Origin: a virus | Direction: 5' to 3' (one strand) | DNA: 64,000 nucleotides | IMG/VR virus record: IMGVR_UViG_3300030101_002616 | Span: 16,484-80,483 of that record | In this document: piece by piece, positions 25,453-34,900 of the stretch | Layout of the letters: every line of letters starts with the position of its first letter | Numbering within the stretch: position 1 is the stretch's first letter | Notes under the pieces: generated by a model | Told to the model about the DNA's origin: nothing | Seen by the model: the letters and a program-made list of their open reading frames with translations, nothing else | Databases searched by the model: none | Translations under genes and position numbers: made by a program

Positions 25453-28400
25453 ATGGCAAAATCAAGAGCTCAACAAGCAGCAATAGCAATATCAATGAAG
25501 AAAGCAGGTAAGAAGCCTAGACTAAGAAAGAAACAAAAGGGTGGAGAGTATACTGTTAAGAGTGGAGATGCTATGTATAAAATAGCTAAGAAATATAACA
25601 TGTCCACAAGCGACTTAATGGCACTAAATCCTGAAATTAACGAAAGAGGTGATATTCGTCCAGGACAAAAGATAATTACAAAAGCGCCTTCAGAGTCTTT
25701 CTTTGACAACTTTAATCTGCCTTCAGGTAAAAAGGCGGTTAAAGAAGTTTTGCAAACATCTACTGGTATAAATCAGGCAGATTTCTTAGGGCTTATACCT
25801 GCAAATGTTAAAGCTTTTGTTTCTGATATTACAGGTATAGGTAAGTCAGAAGGTATTACTGAAAAAGATCTTAATAACAGGGAAAAGAAAGCTCTAAGAG
25901 AAGCTATAAAAAGAGCTGAGGAAAAAGGTAAAAATTATATTGAATATCCAGATTTTGCATCGGCTGCTGAACCAACATCAGACATCGGTGGAGGAACTTT
26001 TTTACAAGGCTTTGCTCCTATAACAAAATATTTTGATCCTAAGTATTCTATGAAAACTCTGTTAGGACAGGCTAAATTTAAAAAGAATAAAGATGGCACT
26101 TATACAGTGACTGATCAGTTTAATTTTAATGATGCTAGTAAAGCTGGATTTAAAGGAGTTATTGCAGACATTAAAGATCAAGGCATTGCAGGACTTTCTC
26201 CTTATAAGTTTGCAAGAAATATTGCAAGAAACTTTGGTTCTGCTGAAGGTGAGGGTATGGATGTAAACATTACATTTCAAAAAGGTGGTGTAAGCGATAC
26301 AATAAAAGTAAGCTCAACAGATCAAGCAGTTGCTAAAAAGAAACTTCAGAATAAGTTTAATGGTAGAATACCAAATAACGCAGTTCTTACTTATGACAAA
26401 GATACTGGGAAGTATACATACACAGTTCCTCCAACCCCTCCTAAAGTAGATCAAAAAAAGGAAGGCGGTTATCCTAAGAGCAGTAACAAAGAGTTCATGA
26501 GACGTATGGGTTACTACCAAGGAGGTGGATTAAATCAAACTCCTATGTACGGCTCTAACACTATACCGGGTACACCAGAAACAGCTGCTATCACATATCA
26601 AGAAGCAGATCAATCTAGACTAAAAGCATTAGAAGAACAATTAAAAGAAGCTCAAGAGTCAACTAAGTTTCAAGATGAAGCAGAGGCAGAAGTTGCTAAA
26701 CAAGCATCTACTATTAGTGGTATAGAACAAGGACTATCACAAGGTGTAAAAGGCCTAGATAAACTTGGAGCGTTTGATAAGTTAAAAGAGAAAGGTGCTG
26801 AAAAAACTGAAGCTTTATCAAAGCTAGGAGAGAATGCTGCTACAAATCTTGCTAGAGTAGGAGCTACTAAGGCAGACGAGGTAAGCAAAATTTTAGCTGA
26901 TCAGTTAATACCCAAAGGAGGAAAAGTTATTGACGTTGCTAAAGATAAACTAAACATGGGTTTAGGTACTGATTACATGGGTGGTTTTGGATCAGATCAA
27001 GCAGCGAAGTTTGGAGAGATGCTTCAGCAATCAAATCCACAACAAGTTATATTGAGAGAGGGTGCAGAAGAAGCACTTAAACAAACCACTACGAATGTAG
27101 CAAGTGGTTTAACTCCTGCTCAATACGGAAACATAGGGGCAGTTGCATCACTTGCAGGTGAAGGTATTAAGATGGCATCAGACGATAAAGATGCTACTAC
27201 AATGAATGTAGGAGAAAGTGTGGGTTCAGGACTGTCAGGTGTTGGTACAGGTATTGGTGCAGCAACAACTACAGCTATGCTAATGGGAGCTCCTTTAGGT
27301 CCTGTAGGTATGGCTGCAGGTGTAATTGGTGGAGCTGCATATGGTTTAGGTAAAGGACTTATACAAAGAGGTAAGGCTAGGAGAGAAGAAGAGAAAGCTG
27401 AAAGAAAAAAAGAGAAACAGTTATCAAAAATAGGAACACAGAGTAGATTAGAAGCACTTAAGTCTAAACAGTATTCAGGATTTGATTTTGGTGCTGATGT
27501 TAGACAGGGTGGAGGATTTAGTGGAACGTTAGATAACATACAAGACGGATTAACACTAGCTGGATTAGCAGGGCCTGTAGGACCTTTTGCAGATATAGCT
27601 AATACTGTTATTTCTGCAGGTAGAGGAATTTATTCTGGTGTAACAGGAGATACAACAGCAGCTAAAAAACATGCAGTGAACACAGGCCTTAATTTAGTTT
27701 CAGCTATACCAGTTATAGGTGATACAATATCAGCTCCTAAAGCAATAAAAGCAGGAGCAAATTTAGCTCAGAAGGCCGTAGTAAAAGGAAAGAAAGTTAA
27801 GTCAGGAGCAAATATATTACAAGCTGCAAACATTATAAATCCTGCTGGTAACTTCCAACCTTCTGTAGATATGAATCAAACATTTGCTTCAGAAACAACT
27901 GGGGTTAGACCTCCAATAATTCCAGAGATGATGAATTTACCTAAGTTTCCACAGCAACCTCCTATACCAAAGATAGGACCTAGTACAAGAAAAAATGGTG
28001 GTGTAAAACTGCCAGGTGGTGTAGCTAAGCCTATACCAGGATCTGATGCTATAGAGTTCAAAGGTAGAAGTCATGCACAAGGTGGTATCATGGTAGACCC
28101 TATGACAGAAGTAGAGGGCAATGAAACAATGGATAAAGTAACTATGAATAAAGGTGGTAAAAGAGATTACTTCTTCTCACAACATTTAAAGATGGGGGGC
28201 AAGTCATTCGCACAGAGACATAAAGATATATTAAAGAAAGGCGGTAGTCAAAAAGATATTGACTCGTTAGCTAAACTACAAGAAAAGAAAGCAGGTAGAA
28301 ATCCTAACACTGTTAAGTTAGGTGCAGGTGGTTACTATCAAGGTGGCGGAATGTTTAAGAAAAACCCTAACGATTTTGGTCAGACTTATGATGATGGAAC

Positions 28401-29526
28401 CCCAGTATACAATGACCAAGGTTTAGTACAACCTCCAGCTTCTTTAGTTCAAGATTTTCAAAATAGAATGTTCCCACAGGTAATACAAGATCCTGTAGTA
28501 GGTGATTTCGATCCTATAACAGACATACCTTCAGCAACAACAACTAATAATACTAAAAACGAACCTACTAATACCACTAATAATGAAGAGGAACGTATTG
28601 TAGATGGAAATGTTGAACTTTTAGATCCTATACAAGTTACTCAAATACCTGTAGACGATACCATGCCACCAACATTACAGCCTATTGCTGTTGATGAAAA
28701 TGGTATGCCTATAGAATCTGACTACAACTCGCTTTCAGATGAAGATAAGAGTGTAGTAGATAAAGCAAACTCAGGAGCTGATCTAACAGACTTAGAGAAA
28801 AAAGCTTTAAAGAGATTACGTAGAGATGTTCCTGGTCTAGCTATAGGTGCGGGGGTTGCACAACTTATTGCACCTGCATATGCATTCTTTAAGAAAGATA
28901 GAGTAGCAGAGCAGATGGGTGCGCCTGGTAGAATCAAAGCTCCTACACTAGATAGAGTAAGCTATAACACTGAGCGTGCTGCTAATGCTGCAGATAATAG
29001 AGCTATGAATAGGTTCATTGAGACTAGTGGTATTGGACCGGCTGGTATCATTGCTAAGATGTCTGCGTATAGACGTAAGCAAGAAGGTGATCTAAAGATT
29101 GCTGCACAAGAGTCTAGAGTAAATACTCAGATTGCAAATCAAGAAGCGCAGATGGCTCAGCAAGCTAATGCAAGAAACGTTGCTAATGCAATGCAGGCAG
29201 ATCAAATTAATACTCAGTTAAGAGAAGCACAGTTAGCCGCTAATCAAGATAGAAGACTAGAAGCTATAGACTCATTTACAGAAAGAACTGCAGGACTAGC
29301 TGGTGATCTAATGGCATACAAAGGTACTGAAAGGTTAGCAAGAGCTACTGGCGATATGGGTATCTATGAAAGAGATAGACTAAGAACATTCTTAAAGAAT
29401 CAAGTTAATCCTAGAACAGGTCAGCCATATACAAATGCTGAAATAGCTGAACTATTTAACAAACGTTTTGGTGAAGCTCAAGCAACTAAAGAAGATAAAG
29501 AAGATAAACAAGATGAGCAGATATAA
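25453..29526 (+). CDS. Large virion protein with N-terminal LysM domain, probable ejection protein
   Basis: A 1357-residue protein. Residues about 33-76 form a LysM domain (YTVKSGDAMYKIAKKYNMST and IRPGQKIIT), which binds peptidoglycan. Gly-Gly motifs with basic or aromatic neighbours recur (KKQKGG, GGYPKSS, YYQGGG, RQGGGF). A glycine-zipper hydrophobic region (about 595-635) and a second near 1130 could insert into membrane. Near 874 lies HAQGGIMVDPM followed by MNKGGKRDYFFSQHLKMGG, a pattern I have seen in crAss-like internal proteins. The C-terminal third is Ala/Gln-rich coiled coil. The protein probably crosses the host envelope during DNA injection; this is inferred. Confidence 0.65.
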   Translation: MAKSRAQQAAIAISMKKAGKKPRLRKKQKGGEYTVKSGDAMYKIAKKYNMSTSDLMALNPEINERGDIRPGQKIITKAPSESFFDNFNLPSGKKAVKEVLQTSTGINQADFLGLIPANVKAFVSDITGIGKSEGITEKDLNNREKKALREAIKRAEEKGKNYIEYPDFASAAEPTSDIGGGTFLQGFAPITKYFDPKYSMKTLLGQAKFKKNKDGTYTVTDQFNFNDASKAGFKGVIADIKDQGIAGLSPYKFARNIARNFGSAEGEGMDVNITFQKGGVSDTIKVSSTDQAVAKKKLQNKFNGRIPNNAVLTYDKDTGKYTYTVPPTPPKVDQKKEGGYPKSSNKEFMRRMGYYQGGGLNQTPMYGSNTIPGTPETAAITYQEADQSRLKALEEQLKEAQESTKFQDEAEAEVAKQASTISGIEQGLSQGVKGLDKLGAFDKLKEKGAEKTEALSKLGENAATNLARVGATKADEVSKILADQLIPKGGKVIDVAKDKLNMGLGTDYMGGFGSDQAAKFGEMLQQSNPQQVILREGAEEALKQTTTNVASGLTPAQYGNIGAVASLAGEGIKMASDDKDATTMNVGESVGSGLSGVGTGIGAATTTAMLMGAPLGPVGMAAGVIGGAAYGLGKGLIQRGKARREEEKAERKKEKQLSKIGTQSRLEALKSKQYSGFDFGADVRQGGGFSGTLDNIQDGLTLAGLAGPVGPFADIANTVISAGRGIYSGVTGDTTAAKKHAVNTGLNLVSAIPVIGDTISAPKAIKAGANLAQKAVVKGKKVKSGANILQAANIINPAGNFQPSVDMNQTFASETTGVRPPIIPEMMNLPKFPQQPPIPKIGPSTRKNGGVKLPGGVAKPIPGSDAIEFKGRSHAQGGIMVDPMTEVEGNETMDKVTMNKGGKRDYFFSQHLKMGGKSFAQRHKDILKKGGSQKDIDSLAKLQEKKAGRNPNTVKLGAGGYYQGGGMFKKNPNDFGQTYDDGTPVYNDQGLVQPPASLVQDFQNRMFPQVIQDPVVGDFDPITDIPSATTTNNTKNEPTNTTNNEEERIVDGNVELLDPIQVTQIPVDDTMPPTLQPIAVDENGMPIESDYNSLSDEDKSVVDKANSGADLTDLEKKALKRLRRDVPGLAIGAGVAQLIAPAYAFFKKDRVAEQMGAPGRIKAPTLDRVSYNTERAANAADNRAMNRFIETSGIGPAGIIAKMSAYRRKQEGDLKIAAQESRVNTQIANQEAQMAQQANARNVANAMQADQINTQLREAQLAANQDRRLEAIDSFTERTAGLAGDLMAYKGTERLARATGDMGIYERDRLRTFLKNQVNPRTGQPYTNAEIAELFNKRFGEAQATKEDKEDKQDEQI

Positions 29527-31909
29527 GTTAAGACCATATGTTAGTGTTTATAGAGATCCAGGATCTGTACAAATAAACACACTACAAAGACAAAAGTTTC
29601 AACAAGCGTTTAATGCTGATGATGCTTTAGCAGGTGCAGTAGATCAAATGAAGGCTGCAGAATTTGAGGGAGATAAAGCTCTTAAAATGGAACTTGAACA
29701 AAACACTAGAGGTCAATTACAAGACAGAGCGGGTCGTGGTGATTATGAAACTATGACGATGGACGTAGCTAAAAGTGCAAGAAATTTTGAGCAGCAGTAT
29801 GCCCCTATAAATGCTAACTATGAAATATATCAAAACTATAAAAAAACTTTAGATGAGGATTACAAGAAAGGTGACATAGATGCATTTACTTATAGAAGAT
29901 CTTTAGATGCATCCAAGTATAACTATGAAGGGTTACAAAAGAATGAAGATGGAAGTATAGATGATGGTAGCTACTTTAAAGGGTATAACTATGTAAAGGA
30001 TGTAGACATACAAGGAAAAATGTCTGAACTAATGAAAGATCATGCTGTTAAAAAATATGGCAAAGATGTGCAAGTAATTAGTGAGGATGGTAACTACTAT
30101 ATTACTGATGGGTTTTCAAGAGAAACTATACCTGACACTGAGGTAGCTATGGTATTTAACAATCTTATTGCTCAACCTGATGTAGCTGCTTATCTTAATC
30201 AAAAGGCAGAGTTAAGTACTTTTGATATGACAGATGAGGATATTAGAAGTTCTCTAACTCGTAAACTGTATGGAGATGATGATCCAGAATCAGAAGACAA
30301 AGGTCTAATAGGACTGAGAGATAAAGCTATAGCTGCTGGAGATGATAAGTTAGCAGCTGACTACGATGTAATGATAAAAGAAGCTCAAGGCCTTTTACAA
30401 AATGCAGGCGTAGAAACTGAAGATGAAATGATTGCTAAGCGTAGAGACTATATCAAAGGTTCAGTTTTACAATCTGAAGCAAAAAGAGAACTAGATGTAT
30501 CTATAACTAGATTTGCATTTGATAATAGAGAGGTTAACAAAGCAATAAAGTATAGTGAAAAGTGGACAGCAGATTATGGCAAGTTCTTAGATATTTATCA
30601 GCCAGACATCTTAAAGAGAACTGGTGTTAGTGAGATAAGCAATCCTGGTGGAAACAATCCTTCAGCAATAAATGATTATATAAACGGACAGCTTCAAATA
30701 GAAGTAAATGAAGTAAATGCGTTTAATACTTTATACGCTGATGTATTAAAAGGTAGAAAGGTAACTGCTGAAGACATACTAAGTGGTAATGTGCCTGATG
30801 AACTTAAACAAGGAGATGTATATCAGAAACATAGAGATAAAATAATTCTATCCAGAACTCAAAGGTATCTGCAAAACAATCTATTAGACAAGGCAGACAA
30901 AGAAGCAGGAAGCGAATTTAAAGAAGAATTCTTAACTAGTAATTTAGATAGAAATGACCTTACTGGTCAAGACTTACTAGAGAAAGCTAGAGAAGTAACT
31001 GGAAATAGTAACCTAACTTTAATTGAGCTTGGATCTATAATGTCAGATGCTGCAGAACTTACTGCTTACAGCACTCGAAGAAGTGAAGCTATTAGTTTTG
31101 CTGCGGGAGACACTAAAACTGAAGAAGAGTTGAATAAACTTAGAAAGTCTAGAGATATTAAGAATCAAATATATGATGCACTTAATATAAGTAATTTCCA
31201 ACAAGCTGGTATAACAAGCTCATTTAGAGACTTAACTGATAAATATACAGATGGCGTAGAGGATTGGTTAGAAAATAATGCTAAGATTAATGTGGGAGAT
31301 TGGACAGCAAACAACTTCCCAGCTTTAGATAATCCTGCAAAAATTGCAGAAGTTACAGCTTATGTAAAACAATACTTTACTGGTAATGATAAAGGAGGAG
31401 GAGCAGGTAAGCCACTAGATCCAACATTTAAGATTTTCTATGATGGTAAAAAACAAGAAGGCACAGGAACTGTTGGAAGCTTCTTAGAAGATATGGAGTG
31501 GAAGAGTAAAGATGTAAAGGTTGTAGATGTAATGTTTGATCAAACTCCTTACATGGGAGAACCTACACTTCAATTAACAGTTAAAGGTGAAGAAGGGGAG
31601 TCTGGAGTTATTATACTACCATATAGTAATATACAAAATGATCAGATGGATCAGTACTTCCAACTTCCTGGATTTAGATTACAGCAAGAGCTTATGATGC
31701 ATAAACAAGCTAGGGCAGATAATGCTACTATAGGTTTATATGATAAAAAGACTGGAGCATTGGCAAGTCAAATGACTGTAACTTTTGATACAGACAGAGG
31801 AGATGTAGCATTAATAGATGGTAATTATTATCGTTTAGGTAGTAAGGAATTCTTGAAAATGATGGACAGTAACGCAGCTAATTTTGAGTTCAGAACAATA
31901 ACATATTAG
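29513..31909 (+). CDS. Large helical virion protein
   Basis: A 798-residue protein starting at the ATG at 29513. A longer frame from a TTG at 29468 would only add Lys-rich residues from the overlap. It starts 14 bases inside the end of the LysM gene. The sequence is mostly charged helix, with SRYKLRPYVSVYRDPGSVQIN at the N-terminus and a globular C-terminus containing a SGVIILPYSNI strand. There is no signal peptide and no catalytic motif. It lies between two presumed ejected proteins, so a packaged internal protein or scaffold is likely. The family is not recognised beyond its crAss-like position. Confidence 0.6.
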   Translation: MSRYKLRPYVSVYRDPGSVQINTLQRQKFQQAFNADDALAGAVDQMKAAEFEGDKALKMELEQNTRGQLQDRAGRGDYETMTMDVAKSARNFEQQYAPINANYEIYQNYKKTLDEDYKKGDIDAFTYRRSLDASKYNYEGLQKNEDGSIDDGSYFKGYNYVKDVDIQGKMSELMKDHAVKKYGKDVQVISEDGNYYITDGFSRETIPDTEVAMVFNNLIAQPDVAAYLNQKAELSTFDMTDEDIRSSLTRKLYGDDDPESEDKGLIGLRDKAIAAGDDKLAADYDVMIKEAQGLLQNAGVETEDEMIAKRRDYIKGSVLQSEAKRELDVSITRFAFDNREVNKAIKYSEKWTADYGKFLDIYQPDILKRTGVSEISNPGGNNPSAINDYINGQLQIEVNEVNAFNTLYADVLKGRKVTAEDILSGNVPDELKQGDVYQKHRDKIILSRTQRYLQNNLLDKADKEAGSEFKEEFLTSNLDRNDLTGQDLLEKAREVTGNSNLTLIELGSIMSDAAELTAYSTRRSEAISFAAGDTKTEEELNKLRKSRDIKNQIYDALNISNFQQAGITSSFRDLTDKYTDGVEDWLENNAKINVGDWTANNFPALDNPAKIAEVTAYVKQYFTGNDKGGGAGKPLDPTFKIFYDGKKQEGTGTVGSFLEDMEWKSKDVKVVDVMFDQTPYMGEPTLQLTVKGEEGESGVIILPYSNIQNDQMDQYFQLPGFRLQQELMMHKQARADNATIGLYDKKTGALASQMTVTFDTDRGDVALIDGNYYRLGSKEFLKMMDSNAANFEFRTITY

Positions 31910-31910
31910 A

Positions 31911-34900
31911 ATGTCAGAAGAAATTAATCCATTAACCCAACTGCCATATGATGGCGACGCTACAATAGATGCCACTTCTGGTACTGCTGTAGAAATAAAT
32001 CCTCTAACAAAGCAGGCCTATGCTCCAACTACCTCTTATGAGAGTAAAATGAATCAACGTGGACTATCTACTATCTATCAAGATGATCGTGACATAGATC
32101 GTTTTAGAAAGTATAATGTTCCTAGAGGACAGCTGTTAGACTGGGAAGAGATTCGAGCTATGAATCAAACTACTGCAGATAAGTGGGGTAATGGTTTAGC
32201 AAAGATGGGGGTTACCGCTTTAGGAGCTGCAGCAGAAAATACTTTAGGTATACTATTTGGTCTAGGTGAAATGGCATTTGGTAGTGGTGTTTACTATGAT
32301 AATACGGTAGGTAAAGCTGTAGATAATACAAATGCTTGGATGCAGGAAAACATGCCTAACTACTACACAAGAGAAGAACAGAACATGAGCACTTTCAGTA
32401 AGCTAGGAACTGCAAACTTTTGGGCAGATACTTTTGCAAATGGGATAGGATACTCTTTAGGTTCTATTGCATCTATGTATCTTACAGGAGGTAGAGGAAT
32501 AATAGGTCTAGGTGCTAAAGGTGTACAGGCTTTAAGTAAAGCTAAACAAGCAAAAGCACTATACGATTCTACAAAAGCTGTTATAAATGGAACTAAACTG
32601 TCAAGACAGTTAAGTAAAGGGGCCAGCGCATTATCAAAATTTAAAAGACATGGGCAGGTATTAGATGCAGGTCTTATGATGTCTTTAGGAGAAGCTTCTG
32701 TAGAGGCAAGACAAAATCTTAATGATACAAGAGAAGCGCTGTTAGCTATTCATATGGAAAGAGAGGGTATTACAGACCCTGCAGATGTATCCGCAGAAGA
32801 TAGAAGAGAGATAGAAAGAATAGCCATTGCTTCAGGCAACACACACTTTGCAGCTCAACTACCAGTTCTTATGGGCACTAATCTAATGATGTTTGGTAAA
32901 CAGGTATCAGGATTTAGAGCTGCTCAAAGAGCTAGTAAAGATGTATCATTCATTGAGGCAACTCGTAAAGCTGTAAGTAAATATGCTAATGATGGTTTTT
33001 GGAAGGGCACGGCAAGAAGACTTACACCTGCAGCTAAAAATGCTGCGGAAGAGGCTTTCCAAGAAGGTTTTCAATTTGCATCAGGAGTATTTGCTAGTAA
33101 CTATCACACTGCAAAATATAAAAACAATGGTGTAGGAGATATGATGGCTGCATTAAATGAATCATTATCTGAGACATTTGGATCACAAGAAGGTTTAGAA
33201 TCTATATTAGTTGGAGCTTTGACTGGTAAAGTAATGGGAGCAGGTCAATCTATACTTAGTAAAGAGGTATCTACTAGAAAGGCAAACGCTCAAAGACTAG
33301 CTGACTTTATCAATGCTGGACTTCTTGACAATGTTCAAAATTCAATAATAAACTCTTCAGCACAGTCTGATGCAATGAAAAGAATGCAAGCCGCATTAGA
33401 GCGTAATGATCACAAAGCTTTTAAAGATGCACAGTTTGACCTTATATCTTACAACGCACTATATGCTTTAGAAACTGGAGGATTTGAACTGTTCAAAGAA
33501 AAGCTAGAAGATTCTAAGAATCTATCTGATGAAGAGTTTGCAAAACAGTTTAACATTACAGACAAGAATGGAGATCCATTAGATATTGTAAAGGCTACTG
33601 GAAAAACCAAAGCAAAAACCATTGAAGATTTACAAAAGAAACTTGACAACTTTGAAAAAATATATAATAATGTAAGTGATAGATTTGCATTGCCAGATAA
33701 AACTAGTGGACTGCCTAGAGCTCTGATGTCTGAAGAACAAAGAAAAGCTGAGGACCAAACATATGAGAATAGAGCTAGATTACGTAATCAGTTAATATTA
33801 TCAGGGGCTGCACTACAAGATAGAAATCGTAGAATGGAAAGCATCCAGGATAACATGTCAGAGATTATTGCAAACTCTTTGGCAGGTATTGGTGCTACAG
33901 GTAGAGACAAGTTAAACATAGATAAGATTCTTAATGAGTTTTCTATATTCCAAACAGAGCCCGGTGAAGCTGATGCTAAGGACTATGATCCAGACGCAAG
34001 ATTTCAAAAGCTAAGAGAAAACTTATTAACTGCTATTGCAGAAGTAAGTAGGATAGATCCTATTGCTGCAGAGGCTTTAACAGAGCAGGCAAAAGATTAT
34101 GTAGCTCTGGCCCAAGAAACAATAGAAGGACTAGATACTTACAATAAACTTGCATCAGATCCATATGCACAAGCAGAGTTTCAAAGACGAACAGAGGAAC
34201 AAGAAAAAGCAACACAGGCTAGAGAGCGTGCTAAGATGTTAAAGGAGAAGACAGATAAAGCAGAGACATCTGATGACATGAACGAAGCATTAAAAGATGC
34301 AACAGATGATGAGTCTAGAGTACATCTTAAGAAAAAGAATGAGCTTATAGCGAAAGAGAACAGTCTTAAAAAAGACTTTATTGCTAAGGCTAAAGGTGCA
34401 ACTCGTAAAGAAAAGATAGAAGACTTAGAAAAGAAAGATAAAACTAAGCTAACTCCTATACAAAAGAAAGCACTTAACTTAGCTATTGGAGAGTTGAAGA
34501 GACAAGATCAAGCTCAACAGGTAGATAAAGTAGAAGTAAAACCAGTAGACAATTCAGAAGACAATCTAGCACAAGAGGATCAAGGTACCCAGAATGTAGA
34601 AGAAGCATTTAATCCTGATAATATAGGAAAGATAGAAGCTGTATCTGAAGACGGTAGAACATTCCAAATAGATGGTGAAAACTTTTACAATAGATTTGAC
34701 AATCCTTTAGATGCTGTAAAAAGAGATGGTGCAACAGATGAAATCTATGCAGTAGTTCTTGAGGATGAGGATGGTAATACACATACAATACAAGGTCCTG
34801 AGTCTAGAGTAGACGCTCTTGCATATGGTATAATCATGTCAGAGTTATACAAAATAGAAGGTCAGACTACCTTAGACAGAGAAGCAGCTGAAATAAATGA

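Noticed and set aside
29468-29512. TTG start for the 798-residue virion protein
   Set aside because: The extension is Lys-rich read-through of the upstream gene end; ATG at 29513 is a better start.
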